Notes under the pieces: model-generated | Databases searched by the model: none | Told to the model about the DNA's origin: nothing | What the model saw: only the letters and a program-made list of their open reading frames with translations | Program-made: the position numbers and the translations under genes | Source: Pyropia haitanensis | Lineage: Eukaryota; Rhodophyta; Bangiophyceae; Bangiales; Bangiaceae | Direction: 5' to 3' | Length of the DNA stretch: 64,000 nt | NCBI GenBank assembly: GCA_008729055.1 | Contig: SDUX01000004.1 | Coordinates: 3,474,172-3,538,171 of the forward strand | Shown here: piece after piece, positions 19,575 to 30,229 of the stretch | How positions within the stretch are numbered: the first letter of the stretch is position 1 | Layout: the number at the start of each line of letters is the position of its first letter

Positions 19575-21079
19575 TCCAAAACGGGACGTGTCTTTCTATA
19601 TACGTGACATCTGCAGGTGCGACGCGCGTGCGAGCCAGTGGGGGCGGGAGAAGGGGCGGCCAGCGAGGAGTTGTTTGTTTATTTTTTTTTCTTGTCTCTG
19701 GTTGTCTCTCTCCCGTGGTCCCCACTTTCCTCGCCACCGCCGCAGGGGGGCACCCCATGTAATGCTGTCAGACGCGCGGGCGGGCGGCAGCGGCGGCGGG
19801 TCCGCCCCCGCCACAGCGCCAGGATTGGCAGCAGAGTGTGGGCAAGGCGGCGGAGCGTCGCGTCCGCGTCGACCGCGGCCGCCCGCGGCGACCGCTGACC
19901 CGGCCGCGCGGGGGCCACCGCGTCGCGCAGCGGCCGCCGCTCCGAGTGGCCTCCCAACCCGCCGCGCCTGGCGCGCCAGCAGCCCGTGGCGTGGCGACGT
20001 GCCATCGTCAGCGGTGCAAGCCCCGCGCCGTGGCCTCCCCCCCCTCTGTATACGTGGCGGGGGGGGGGGGGGGGGAGGGCGTACAGACGCTGGCGCCGCC
20101 CCACGCGCCGCGCCGCCGACCGCCGCCGCAACGTGACGCCAGCCGCGCCGTCCCGCGGCGGGCTGGATGCGGGCGTGTAAGCTGGCGCGACCGTCGGCGG
20201 CGCTGCCGGGGCCTGCGCCTCCCAGACACCACCCCCCGTCCAGCGGTCCACCACCCAGAGTCCCGCCCGCCCGCCACACCCACCCGCCGGTTGGCGGCTG
20301 GCGGTTGGCGCGCGCGGCGGCCGTCGGGGGTCACCCCTCTTCGTCCCAAAATCCTGCTGTCACGCCCCACGAGGCCCCCCCCCCCCCGCCCCCCCCCCAC
20401 CTCACCCGCTCCCCCTTCTCCCAGACGGCCCGCCGCTCACACGTCGTCGCGTCGGCTGGCAACGCGGGCCCTCCCGTCCCCCGAAAATGTGCCTCGGCGC
20501 GCCCGGGCGGGCGGGGGCCGGCGGGCGGCGCGCCCAACGGTCAAACGCACCCCCCCGGCCGCGCCACCGCGACCACTGCGTCGACCGCCGCCGCCGCTGC
20601 CGCCGCGTGGCGGGTGTGCCCCCCAGACGGGGTGTGCCAGCGCGGCGGTCGTTGCGCCCGTCCCCGCCCCCCCCCCCCCCCCCCCCCCCGACCGCCCCCG
20701 ATTGCCGCACTGGGGCACGGTGCGTGGCCGCGGCGCGATCGGTCGGGCCCCGCCCTTGCCGGCGTGGGGTGCAGGTGGCCGCCGCCGCTGCCGCTGTGGC
20801 GTCGCCGGCCGGGCTGGCGCGCGGTTTGGGTGCCACCCCACCGCCCCGCCCGCGCCTCTGTCCGCCCCGCGCGCGCGCGCGCGCGGCAGCGGGGACCCGC
20901 GGGCGGTGGGTGTCGCGGACGCCGCCGCGCGTCGCCCCCCGCGGCGTCGCCGTCCGCGCCCCACCGTCGTCGCGGCGTCGGCCGCCGTCGCCCCATCCCT
21001 ACCTGGCCAGTCGCCTGTGTCCCGCTCTCCCTCCCGCCGCCCCTACCCCTTGCCATCATCGTGTCCCCGCTCTGCCGTC
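19575..21079. other. GC-rich upstream region of the Pro/Thr-rich membrane protein gene
   Basis: No gene supported. The segment includes long G- and C-runs near 20059-20075, 20379-20400 and 20669-20690. The reading frame of the downstream gene is open far upstream, but that stretch is Arg/Pro-rich translation of GC-rich DNA with no start context. Confidence 0.5.
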
Positions 21080-22615
21080 ATGAGGCGCCAACGCTGGTGT
21101 TGCCGCCGGTGGGCCCGTCCCGCCGCGGCGGCGGTATGGATTGGCGTCGCCGCCGCCGCCGCGGCGTCGGCGGCCGCCGCGTCGGTGGGGGGCTCGGTCG
21201 TCCCGCCGGGCGACGTCGCCGCCGCCGTGCGGAACGAGATCATTGTGGTGGTGACGCCGACGCCGACGCCGACGCCGGCGCCGACGACGGCGCCACCAAA
21301 GCCGACATCGACACCGTCGCCAAGCACGGCGCCGCCATCGCCGACGCCGACGCCAAAGCCGTCGCCGTCGCCGACGCCGTCGTCGTCCCCACCGGCGACA
21401 CCTTCCCCGTCGTCGTCGCCGTCTGAGACCGTCTTGCCGACCGCGTCGCCGGCCACGGGCGGCGGCGGCGGCAGCGACACGCCGCGGCAGGGCGGCACCG
21501 CTGGCGGCGGCGACAGCGACGACGATGGCGGCGCGCCAATCGGTGCGATCGTCGGCGGCTCCGTAGCCGGCGCGGTGGGCGTCGCGGTACTTGCCGCGCT
21601 CGTCGTGTTTCTCCACCGCCGGAACAAGGCAGGGGAGGTGCTGCCGGCCGACGCGGCGGCGTCCCGGGGGGTGTCGAGCGTCGGCAGCGCGCCGCCGCCG
21701 GGGGGAGCCGACGGCGTCGACGTGGAGGGCGGCGCCGCCGCGGGGGGGGGCGCCGCCGGGATGGACACGTGGGGCGCGGGGGGTGGCGCCGGCGGAGCGG
21801 CGGCAGCGGCGGGCGCGGGCGGGGCCGTCGCCGGCGCGGCGGCGGCCGCGACCGCCGCCGCGTTTCTCGCCACCCGCGACGGCGGCAGCGGCGGCGGCGG
21901 CGACGACGACGGCGACGGCGACATGCCCGCCGACGTGCCGCCGCTGGCGCGCTCGTCGAGCGCGTCGGCCGCGGCGGCGGCGGCGGCGGCGGCGGGTGCG
22001 GCGGCGGCTGGCGCGGCCGCCGCCGCCGCCGACGGCGACGCGGACGCGGACGAGCCGCGGGTGATCGTGTCGGCCGTGTCGGGCCAGTCGGCCGTCTCGG
22101 CCGCGTCGTTTGACTACATCATGGGCGCGGGCCCCGCGATGAGCAAGAGCCACGGCCGGCGGCTGCGCGAGTCCCTCGCCGCGGGCGCGGCGGGCGACCC
22201 GGCGGCGGTGCTCGGCGCGGGCGTCGCGGGCGGGCCGTCGGCCAAGAGCCTCCTCAGCGCGGGGTCGTCGTTTGAAGGGGCGGGGGGGGAGAGCGAAGGC
22301 GCGGGGGAGAGTGAGGCCACCGCGGGGGACGATGCGGGTAGCGCCGCTGCAGCCGCGGGCGTCGCGCTCGACGAGGCGGCCGCGGCGGTGGCGGGGACCG
22401 CCGCGGGCGGTGACACCCCCGCGGCGCACGGCATGGGCGGCGCGGCGGCCGCGGGCGGTGGGGCCCGCGGTGTGGTGGGCGACGCGCCGCCGGCGTGGTC
22501 GGCGGCCGCCGCCGCGGACGGGGCGGCGGGCGCACCGCCAGCAGCGGGCGCGGCCGCCGACGCGGCGGTCGACGCGGTGGCAGCCGGCGGTGGCGGGTCT
22601 CCGCCACCCGTGTAG
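21080..22615 (+). CDS. Single-pass type I membrane protein with Pro/Thr-rich ectodomain
   Basis: A 511-aa protein from the ATG at 21080. Residues 1-40 are a basic start followed by an Ala-rich hydrophobic segment (signal peptide or anchor). A short region precedes a mucin/extensin-like stretch of PTPTPTP and SPSPT repeats that are likely O-glycosylated. A Gly/Asp-rich spacer leads into one clear transmembrane helix (GAIVGGSVAGAVGVAVLAALVVFL) with a basic stop-transfer HRRNK. The cytoplasmic tail of about 320 residues is Ala/Gly-rich and acidic. The architecture resembles wall-stress-sensor or surface glycoproteins, but there is no identifiable ligand domain. The long open frame upstream of 21080 is judged non-coding. 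The gene is convergent with the secreted Cys/Gly-rich gene downstream. Confidence 0.6.
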   Translation: MRRQRWCCRRWARPAAAAVWIGVAAAAAASAAAASVGGSVVPPGDVAAAVRNEIIVVVTPTPTPTPAPTTAPPKPTSTPSPSTAPPSPTPTPKPSPSPTPSSSPPATPSPSSSPSETVLPTASPATGGGGGSDTPRQGGTAGGGDSDDDGGAPIGAIVGGSVAGAVGVAVLAALVVFLHRRNKAGEVLPADAAASRGVSSVGSAPPPGGADGVDVEGGAAAGGGAAGMDTWGAGGGAGGAAAAAGAGGAVAGAAAAATAAAFLATRDGGSGGGGDDDGDGDMPADVPPLARSSSASAAAAAAAAAGAAAAGAAAAAADGDADADEPRVIVSAVSGQSAVSAASFDYIMGAGPAMSKSHGRRLRESLAAGAAGDPAAVLGAGVAGGPSAKSLLSAGSSFEGAGGESEGAGESEATAGDDAGSAAAAAGVALDEAAAAVAGTAAGGDTPAAHGMGGAAAAGGGARGVVGDAPPAWSAAAAADGAAGAPPAAGAAADAAVDAVAAGGGGSPPPV

Positions 22616-22639
22616 CGCGCGTAGAGGCGGAGGTGGGAA

Positions 22640-22673
<34 letters not shown>

Positions 22674-23703
22674 TTGGCGGTGACGGCGGCTGCGGCGGTG
22701 GCCCTCGACGAGTCCCACCCGTCCCATCCTCGCTTTCCCTTTCTTGTTCGCCTTGTTCCTCCTGCTCCCGCTGGCGCGGCGGGCTCGGTGCTGTCTGGGC
22801 TCCCACTTTCGGGGGAGCCCGCTCCCCCGCCTCCGTCAACCCCCCCCGCAACTGCGCCCAGCGGTTGTGGTGGTGGTGGGCGCCTGCCCACGAGCGGCAG
22901 CGACGGCCACCAACGGGGGGAGGGGAGCAGGGGCGGAGGGGCGGGGAGGAGGAGGGGGGGGAAGCATGGGGAGGAGGGGGGTGGAATGGCGGCGAGAGGC
23001 GGACAATGGCCGCCCGCGGGACGTCGCCCTGGCGCCGCCACCCGACCCACCGGCAGGCACCCATCCCATCATGATAAATACGCGGACCGCCTTTTGTTGT
23101 TGCGCTGTGGCCCCGCCGCCGCCGCCTCGTCCGCGGCAGGCACTCCTGCGCCCACTCGTCGTGGGACGCCCGCGGCTCGTGACCCCCTCCCCCCCGCCCC
23201 GGGTTTGCAGTTGGTCGGTGTGTCAAGTAGGGGGGTGGGACGGGCGCTCCCCCCGTCCACCCGACCAGCAGCGCACGCGCCGAGCGCCGCACGACCAGCC
23301 GCACACCACCCCTTCCACCCCTGGGTGCCTTGCCGCGGCGACGTGGCGGCAGCCGCGGCAACAGCGGCGGCGGCAGCGGCAGCAGCGGCCGCAGCGGCGG
23401 CGGCAACGACGGCAGTGGCGGCGGCTACGGCGACAGTGCAAAAGACAGGCGGGGGAGTCTGCGGCATGGACGATCGCCGCGCAGCCCGTGTCACGACTCT
23501 AGCGGGGAGCGCAACGGCAGCCGGTTCGCGCAGCCACCCCCCCCCCCCCACCCCCCCCCCCGCCCGTACTGCAACCAATACCGCACCCCATGCAAGCGCC
23601 CGCCGCGGCCGCCGCGGCCGCCGCGGCCGCCGCGCACCGGCAGCCGTCCAGCCCAGCGGCGGCGCCGCCGCACGCACCACCCCCGCGGCCGCGGCTGCGG
23701 CGC
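22616..23703. other. Intergenic region between two convergent genes
   Basis: Low-complexity GC-rich 3' flanks of the convergent genes. It contains a GGC run near 22640-22672 and a GCGGC run near 23340-23435. Overlapping open frames on both strands lack domains. Confidence 0.5.
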
Positions 23704-23820
23704 TCAAAAGTCCAGCCGAGCGGGCGGCGACGCGCGCACGTCCCGCGCGCCACCGCGCGGCCGCGCCGCCGCCACCGCGTCGGCGACCGCCGCGACCGCC
23801 GCGGCGAGGCGGCGGCGGGG

Positions 23821-23851
<31 letters not shown>

Positions 23852-25040
23852 GTCGCCGCCGCCATTGCCACGTCGGCCGCGGCCCGGCGGGCGGCGGCGA
23901 CCGCCGCGGCGGCCGCGGCGGTGACCGCCGCGTCGGCCGCCGCCGCCGCCGCCGCCGCTTGGCGCGCCGCCGGCGCCACGCGGGCGGGGGGGGTGGCACG
24001 GCGGCGGCGGCGGCGGCCGGGGCGGCCGCCGCGGCCGTCCACCCGCGGCGGTGGCCGCCGGGCGGCGGGGACCCCCCCGGCGGCCGCCGCCGCCGGCCGC
24101 GTCGCCAGCGACGGGATCGTCGCCGGCAGGGCCGCGAGCGTTGCGGCCGCCGCGGCGAGCCGCCCCCGCGCCGCCGCCGCCGCCGCCGCCGCGTCGGCCG
24201 CGACGCCCGCCGCGGCGGCCACCTCTGCTGCGGCGACGCGGGCGCCATCCACGGCCGCCACGATGGCCGCGGCGGCCGCCGGCGCGGCCGCGGCGGCCAC
24301 CGCGACGAGCGACGCGCGCGCCGAGGCGGCGGCGGCGGCGAGCCGCGCCGCGTCGGCGGCGGCGGCCGCCACCGCCGCGTCGGCGGCGGCGGCGAGGGCG
24401 GCGACGGTGCGGGTGGCGGCGGCGACGGCGTCGGCCGCGGCGGCCGCGGCGGTCGCGGCGGCGGTCGCCGCGTCGGCCGCGGCGGTGGGGGCGCCGCCGC
24501 CCCCGCCGCCGCCGTCGCCGCCGTCGCCGCCGTCACCCCCTTTGCCGGCGGTCCCCCCCCCAAAGGCGGTTCCACCGGCACCGCCCGCCCCTCCCGCGCC
24601 GCCGCCCGCGTCGACGCCGCGTGGCACGGCCACGGCGGCCACCGCCGTGGCGGCGGGCACCCCCCCGCCCCCCCCGTCCCCCCCGTCCCCCCCGTCCCCT
24701 CCGCGGCCCGCGTCGCCGCCACCCACCGCGTCCCCACCGGCGCCGCCCGACCCCCCCGCACCTCCGCCCGCGTCGACGCGGGGTAGGACGGGCACGCCGC
24801 CCACCGCCGCGGCGGCTGTTCCCCCATCGCCGCCGTCGCCGCCGTCGCCGCCGTCGCCCCCACGGCCGGCGTCACCCCCGCCCACCGCGTCCCCACCGGC
24901 GCCGCCCGCTCCTCCCGCGCCACCGCCTGCGTCGACGCTTGGGGGAAAGACCACACCGCTCACCCCTCCGGCGTCCACCCCGCCGGCGTCCACCCCCCCG
25001 GCGTCCACGCCCCCGGCGCCCACCCCCCCGGCGCCGACCC

Positions 25041-25071
<31 letters not shown>

Positions 25072-25769
25072 ATCCCCCCCACGGCCCGCGTCACCCCCGC
25101 CAGTCGCGTCCCCACCTGCACCCCCCACCCCCCCCCCCCCACCGCTCGAGTCGACGCCCGGCAGCACAATGACGCCGCCCGCCCCCCCACCCCCCACCCC
25201 CCCATCCCCCCCGTCCCCCCGTCTCCCCCACGGCCGGCATCACCCCCACCCAGCGCGTCGCCACCGCCCCCCCCCACCCCCCCCCCCCCCCCGACGCGTC
25301 CCCCACTCCACCCACCGGCGGCGCGCCGCCCCCAACGGGCGCCCCCCCCCCAAAGCCGCCGCCACCCCCGTCGCCGCCGCGGCCGCCGTCGCCCGCGTCG
25401 CCGCCGCCAACCGCGGTGCCGCCGTCGCCGCCGGCGCCGCCGTCCCCTCCCGGAAAGCCCACGCCCGCGTCGCCAGCGACGGCGCCGTCGCCAACGCCGT
25501 CGCCGCCGTCGCCGCCATCGCCGCCGTCGCCGGCGGTGCCCCCACCAATGGCGTCGCCGCCGGCGCCACCGGCGCCACCGTCGCCCCCGCCGCGACGCGG
25601 TGGCGTCGGCGTCGGCGTTGGCGTCGGCGTTGGCGTTGGCGTTGGCGTTGGCGTTGGCGTTGGCGTTGGCGTTGGCGTTGGCGTTGGCGTTGGCGTTGGC
25701 GTTGGCGTTGGTGTTGGCGTTGGCGTCGGCGTCGGCGTCGGCGTTGGCGTTGGCGTCGGCGTTGGCGTT

Positions 25770-25801
<32 letters not shown>

Positions 25802-26254
25802 CGTGGCGGTCGGCCCGATGGGCGGCCCAAAGTCGTCATCGTCGTCACCGACGCTGTCGTCATCGTCATCGTCGCCCAGGTTGGTCTCGCCCTCCCCCTC
25901 CCTCACGGCGGCGCCGCCCAGCAGCGGCCACCGCTCCGCGTCAGCGTCACCGCCGCCGCCACAGTCGGCCGCACACACGCGCGGGACGGCCAGCGTCGGC
26001 CGGCACACCGCCGCCACGGGCGCGTCGCGATCGTCGACGGGGAGGTAGCAGGCGCCCGCGAGCGAAAAGAGCCGGACGCCCGTGTCGCAGGGGAGGGCGG
26101 TGACGACGGGACACCCGGCGGTGACGGCGTAGACGGAGCAGTCGACGGGCGGGCACGTCGGGACGGGCGGTGCCGCCGCGTCGGCGGCAGCGTCGGCGGC
26201 AGCGTCGGCGCCGCCAGGGGCGGCACGCAGGAGTGCCGCGACAGCCGCGCCGTG

Positions 26255-26291
<37 letters not shown>

Positions 26292-26449
26292 GCCGCCGTC
26301 GCACCACCAGCCGTGCTGGCGGTGGCGGCGGCGGCGACGGTGGGGGTGCCGGCGGAGCGGACGGCGGCGATGGCGGCGGCGGCTATCGCGGCGGCGGCGG
26401 CCACCGCCGTGGCCGTGACCGCCCACGGCCGCCGCCGGTGGGCGTCCAT
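23704..26449 (-). CDS. Secreted protein: 8-Cys domain, Thr-Pro repeats, Gly/Asp repeats, Ala-rich C-terminus (two frameshifts)
   Basis: Start at ATG 26449 ([11 protein letters not shown]), followed by a hydrophobic Ala-rich signal sequence. Residues 99-163 carry eight cysteines with spacing C-x4-C-x8-C-x7-C-x12-C-x14-C-x9-C-x3-C, probably four disulfides. An acidic run and a long (Thr-Pro)n tract follow. Then come tandem units of about 35-40 residues built on [23 protein letters not shown] and DGGDGGDGG, and finally an Ala-rich helical region ending ARLDF. The continuous product needs two frame changes, in C-runs at about 25260-25295 and 25175-25210 (plus-strand view). Without them translation stops at 25091. 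Because the repeat motif continues seamlessly across the shifts, sequencing error in homopolymers or a recent mutation is likely. It may be an extracellular-matrix or cell-wall protein; the family is unknown. Confidence 0.55.
25604..25800. repeat. (GGCGTT)n hexanucleotide microsatellite encoding Thr-Pro repeats
   Basis: About 30 hexamer units, GGCGTT with GGCGTC variants, lie inside the minus-strand secreted-protein gene, where they read ACGCCA codons (Thr-Pro). Length polymorphism would change protein length without frameshift because six is divisible by three. Confidence 0.9.
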
Positions 26450-27274
26450 ACCGCGGGAAGCGGGCGCGCGGCAGGGAGTGGCGGCGGGGGACCGCAAAAA
26501 GGAGGAGCGGTGAGGGTGGGGAGGGTGGCGGTAGAAGAGGGAGGAGGAACAGGGGGGGGTGGGGACGGGTCGCACGCGGTGGAGGGTACCCGGGTGCGGC
26601 ACGGCAGGGGAGAGAGCGCGACGGACAGAGGGGGCAGGCGGGGGGGGGGCGCCCCTGCGCGGCTGACTGTGCACGTCACGTGGCCGGCGCGTCCGCCACG
26701 CGCACCGCCGTCGGGTCGGCTGACGCGGCCGCCGCGTGGCAGAGCGGGGGAGGCGGCGGCAGGCGTGCGTGGGGGGGGGGGGGGGGGTCACGTGCTGTGG
26801 CCACCGACTCTTTGGCCGGCCGGCCGGCCGGCCGCGACGGCGGCGGTCCGCCATCGACGCGGCAGCGGCCGCGCGGCGGCGGCGCCGCCCGCGGCGTCGT
26901 CGTCGGTTGGCGGCGCGCTTCTCCCCGCCGCAGGCCAGCATCCCCGCGATCCGCCGCCGCTGGGCTGGACGCGCGTTGCCCGCGCCGCCGGCGCGTCCAC
27001 AGATCGGCGCGCGCGCCGCGGCGGTCGAGACGCCGGGTGACCCACGTCAACGCCGCGCTCCCGAGGCGCCATCTCCCCAATACACGCGATCCCTTTCACA
27101 ATTTCAAGGAGTTCTCTGGCTGGTGTGTCCGTTTCTGAGCAGACGCCTCTTCCAACCTTTGTTCGGCCTGAACAAGAGAGCTCTCCAACAAAAAAACTCG
27201 ATTCAGTGGGTATCCCGCAGAGGGCAGCTATTTGCGTCCGTGTCTTCCGCTCAAGAAAATCCGTACACTCGCCC

Positions 27275-27943
27275 TCACTCGGGAAGCGCCACGAGCCGAC
27301 CGCGCGCGCGCACGGCGCGCCGCAGCGTCGACGCGGCGACGGCGCGGCGGCGGCGGTGGTCCCTGTCCGCCACCCACGCGAAGCCACCTGCGGGAGCCGT
27401 GGCGGGGTGCGTGGTGAGGGGGTCCTCCGCAACGTCCGCGGCGGCGCATCCCGCGTTGGGCCTCCCCCGTCGCGGCGGCGGCGGTCGGCCCGCCAGCGTC
27501 CCCCCCGCCGCCGCCGGCCTCGGACGGCCAGCCGCGTCACCCGAGCCGTGGCAGCCGCCACGCCCGCGGGGACCAAAACCGTCGCCGACGCCAACACGGG
27601 CGGCCGGCCAAAAAAAGCGCGCTCCCACCAGCAGCGCCTCCTGCCCCGCCAGTGCCAGCGCCGCCCCACGCGCCGCCCCAGCGGCCGTCGACAGTGGGAA
27701 AACGGCGGCGGCCGCAGCGGCGGACGCGCCGCGGCAAGCAGCAACGGCAGGTACGGCCGCCGTGTCGGGACGGCGGCCGCCACGCGGCGTCGCGGGGCGG
27801 CCGCCGCGGCACCGCCGCGGCGTGGCGGCTGTGGCGGCCGCCGTGCAACGGCGCCGCCGCCGCCGCCGCCGCCGCGGCGCACGCACGACCGCGGCACGGC
27901 GGGGGCGGCCGGCGGGCTCCCCCGTCGTGCGTCCCGCCAGCAT
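27275..27943 (-). CDS. Weak candidate: hypothetical 222-aa protein
   Basis: This open frame begins with an ATG at 27943 and an Arg-rich, organelle-transit-like N-terminus. It contains a moderately hydrophobic section around PLSTAAGAARGAALALAGQ and ends at 27275, where composition changes to AT-richer DNA. The ending is less repetitive than neighbouring artefact frames. No domain is recognised and the opposite strand is also open, so it may well not be a gene. Confidence 0.2.
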   Translation of the reverse strand: MLAGRTTGEPAGRPRRAAVVRAPRRRRRRRRRCTAAATAATPRRCRGGRPATPRGGRRPDTAAVPAVAACRGASAAAAAAVFPLSTAAGAARGAALALAGQEALLVGARFFWPAARVGVGDGFGPRGRGGCHGSGDAAGRPRPAAAGGTLAGRPPPPRRGRPNAGCAAADVAEDPLTTHPATAPAGGFAWVADRDHRRRRAVAASTLRRAVRARGRLVALPE

Positions 27944-28540
27944 CCCCGTGCGGTGGGGCGCCACGGCCGCCACCGCACGCGCGCGGCGTCCCCGGCGCGG
28001 CGCCGGTCGGTGGGAGGGGGGGTAGATGGACGAGTGGATGGGGCGCTGAGCAAGGGGGGGGAGGGGGGGGGGGGGAGGGAGAGCGCGAGGGGGAGCTTGG
28101 GGGTGGCCCTGATGACCCGCCGCGGTCGCGGCGGGGGTGTGGCGGCGGCGGTCCCGCGCCGCGCCGGTGCCGGCCGCCACCCGCGGGCGGCGTCGCGGCC
28201 GCCGCGGCGGTGTGGCGCCGGCGGGGTCCCCCGCGGGGGCGGCGGCGGCGGCGCCCCCGCCGGCCGGCGGCCCACCGCCGACGCCGCGGGCCGCCAGCCG
28301 CGGCGGCTGGCGGCCGTCGCGGGGCCGCCCCGCCGCGACGCCCGCCGCCGTCGCCGCCGTCGGCGGTGGCACCCGCGCCGGGTCGCCCGCGGCGGCGGCG
28401 CGCGCCGTCCACCGGCCGCCGCGGGCGGCGCGGCCGCCGATCCGCGCGTCGCGCGGCCCATGGATCCGCGGCGCGGCCGCCGCCGCCGCGCCGCCACAAT
28501 CCCGTCCCGCGGCCGCCGCCGCCGCCTGCACCCTCCCTCC

Positions 28541-28755
28541 CCCCCCCCACCCCCCCCCCTCCCCACGTCCGGCACCCTCCCCCCCTCCCCACCCCCCCGC
28601 CCCCCCCAACCCCCCCCCTCCCCACGTCCGGCACCCTCCCCCCCTCCCCACCCCCCCGCCCCCCCCAACCCCCCCCCTCCCCACGTCCGGCACCCTCCCC
28701 CCCTCCCCACCCCCCCGCCCCCCCAACCCCCCCCCTCCCCACGTCCGGTACCCCC
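28541..28755. repeat. C-rich minisatellite, 59-bp period, about 3.6 copies
   Basis: The word ACGTCCGG recurs at 28565, 28624, 28683 and 28741 (period 59, 59, 58), separated by almost pure C-tracts. The minus strand is correspondingly made of G-tracts and would be strongly G-quadruplex-prone. Confidence 0.9.
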
Positions 28756-29001
28756 CCTCTGCCGACCGTGCCCGCCCGCCCCCCCCCCCCCCCCCCCCCC
28801 GACGTTTGGCCACCCCCACCGCCCGCCGCCTCGCAGCCGCCGCCGCCCTTGGTCCACGCCAACGGCCGCGGCGGCCGGCCGTGGGCAGCCCGCCGCGTCG
28901 GCGGACGCGCGCGCCCCCCCCCCCGCCGCCGTTGGCGCCCGCCGCCGCCGCCGCCGCGGCTGGCCGTCTGGCCCTGCGGCCGTGGCGGGAGGGGCGGCGG
29001 G

Positions 29002-30229
29002 ATGGCGGCGGCGGCGGGCGCTCCCCCCCCCGGGGCGGCGCCCCCCCCGGCGGGGGACGGCGGCGGTCGTCCGCGGCCCCCCGGCGGCGGGGCGCCCCCC
29101 CCGGCGCGGGTCCCCCCTGCGGCCGCTCCCCCCCAACGCCGCTGCTGCTGGCCGCCTCGGCGGCGGCGGGCGTCCTCTCCCGCTGCGTGGTGCACCCCCT
29201 CGACACCATCCGCGCGCGGATGATGGTCGCGCGCGCGCCCGCGGCGGGCGCGGCCGCCGCGGCGGCGCCGTCGGGGTGCGTCCCCCCGCCCCCCCCGCCG
29301 CTCCGCGGGGCCTCCTCGCCACCGCCCGCTCCATTGCCGCCGCGGATGGCGCCCGCGGCTTTTACCGGGGCCTGTCGGTCAGCGCCGCGATGCAGGCGCC
29401 CGCCGTTGCCACCTACCTGTCCACGTACGACGGCGCCAAGGCGGCGCTCGCCGCGCGCGTCGCGGCGGCGTGGCCAGCCGCCGCCGGCGGTGGCGGCGCC
29501 GCGGCGGTCGCGGCGCACCCCGCGACGCACCTCGCCGCGGGCGTCGTGGCCGAGGCGGTGTCGGCGGTCTTTTGGGTGCCGATGGAGGTGCTCAAGCAGC
29601 GCGCGCAGGTGCGCGGCGGCGGCGGCGCCGACGCGACGGCGGCGGGGGTGCTGCGGGACCTCCTCCGCGCCGAGGGCGCCCGCGGCCTCTTCCGCGGCTA
29701 CGCGCTGACCGTCGGCGTGTTTGGCCCCTACTCGGCCATCTACTTTGTCGCGTACGAGCGGGGCAAGCGCGGCTGGGCGGCCGCGCTGGAGCGCCGGGGG
29801 GGGCGCCCGGCGGGCACGCCGCTGCCGCTGTACGCGGTCGTGTCGGCGGCGGCGGCGAGTGGGGCGGTCGCCGCGGCGGCCACGTCCCCGCTGGACGTTG
29901 TCAAGACCCGCATCCAGACGCAGGGCGACGTGGGTGGCCGCGCCGGCGGCGCCACCGCCGGTCGGGTGGGCGCGGCCGGGGGGGCGACGCCGCCCGCCGC
30001 TGCCGCCGCCGCTGCCACCACCACCCCTACCACCGCGGCGGCGGCCGCCCCTCCCCCCGGCGGCGCCTACACCTCCACCGCCCACGCGGTGCGGCGGATC
30101 GTGGCGGAGGAGGGCGCCCGCGGCCTATGCCGCGGCCTCACCGCGCGGGTGCTGTGGATTATGCCGGGCACGGCCATCACCATGGGCGCGTTTGAGACGC
30201 TCAAGGCGCGGCTGCAGGCGCGGGAGTAA
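29002..30229 (+). CDS. Mitochondrial carrier (SLC25) family protein, interrupted by two homopolymer frameshifts
   Basis: Three tandem carrier repeats are visible. Repeat 1 has PLDTIRARMM, followed by GARGFYRGLSVSAAMQAPA. Repeat 2 has PMEVLKQRAQV, followed by GARGLFRGYALTVGVFGPYSAIYF. Repeat 3 has PLDVVKTRIQTQ, followed by GARGLCRGLTARVLWIMPGTAI. These match the P-x-[DE]-x-x-[KR] signature and its second half. Repeat 1 is in a different frame from repeats 2-3; a shift in the C-run at about 29276-29296 is needed. A second shift near 29128-29134 joins a likely start at ATG 29002. The expected length is about 400 aa with Ala/Gly/Pro insertions, against about 300 for typical carriers. The protein would move a small metabolite or ion across the inner mitochondrial membrane; the substrate cannot be deduced. 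It is either a damaged gene or, more likely, sequencing error in C-runs. Confidence 0.8.

Larger units (their letters stand above)
26450..29001. other. Region between secreted-protein gene and mitochondrial carrier, with an AT-richer island
   Basis: The segment is mainly GC-rich with C-runs. A less GC-rich island at about 27060-27290 may contain a promoter or transcript end. A minus-strand open frame at 27275-27943 (222 aa, real ATG) has a basic start and a hydrophobic stretch, with its stop at the edge of that island; it is a weak gene candidate. A C-rich 59-bp minisatellite occupies 28541-28755. Confidence 0.4.

Noticed and set aside
19838..21079. Upstream extension of the Pro/Thr-rich membrane protein frame
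   Set aside because: Arg/Pro-rich translation of GC-rich DNA without a start; the signal-like sequence begins at 21080.
22114..23406. 430-codon minus-strand frame
   Set aside because: Antisense shadow of the plus-strand membrane protein tail and of GC-rich intergenic DNA.
27125..29001. Upstream part of the long plus frame that ends in the mitochondrial carrier
   Set aside because: Low-complexity translation across a minisatellite; carrier homology only begins near 29140.
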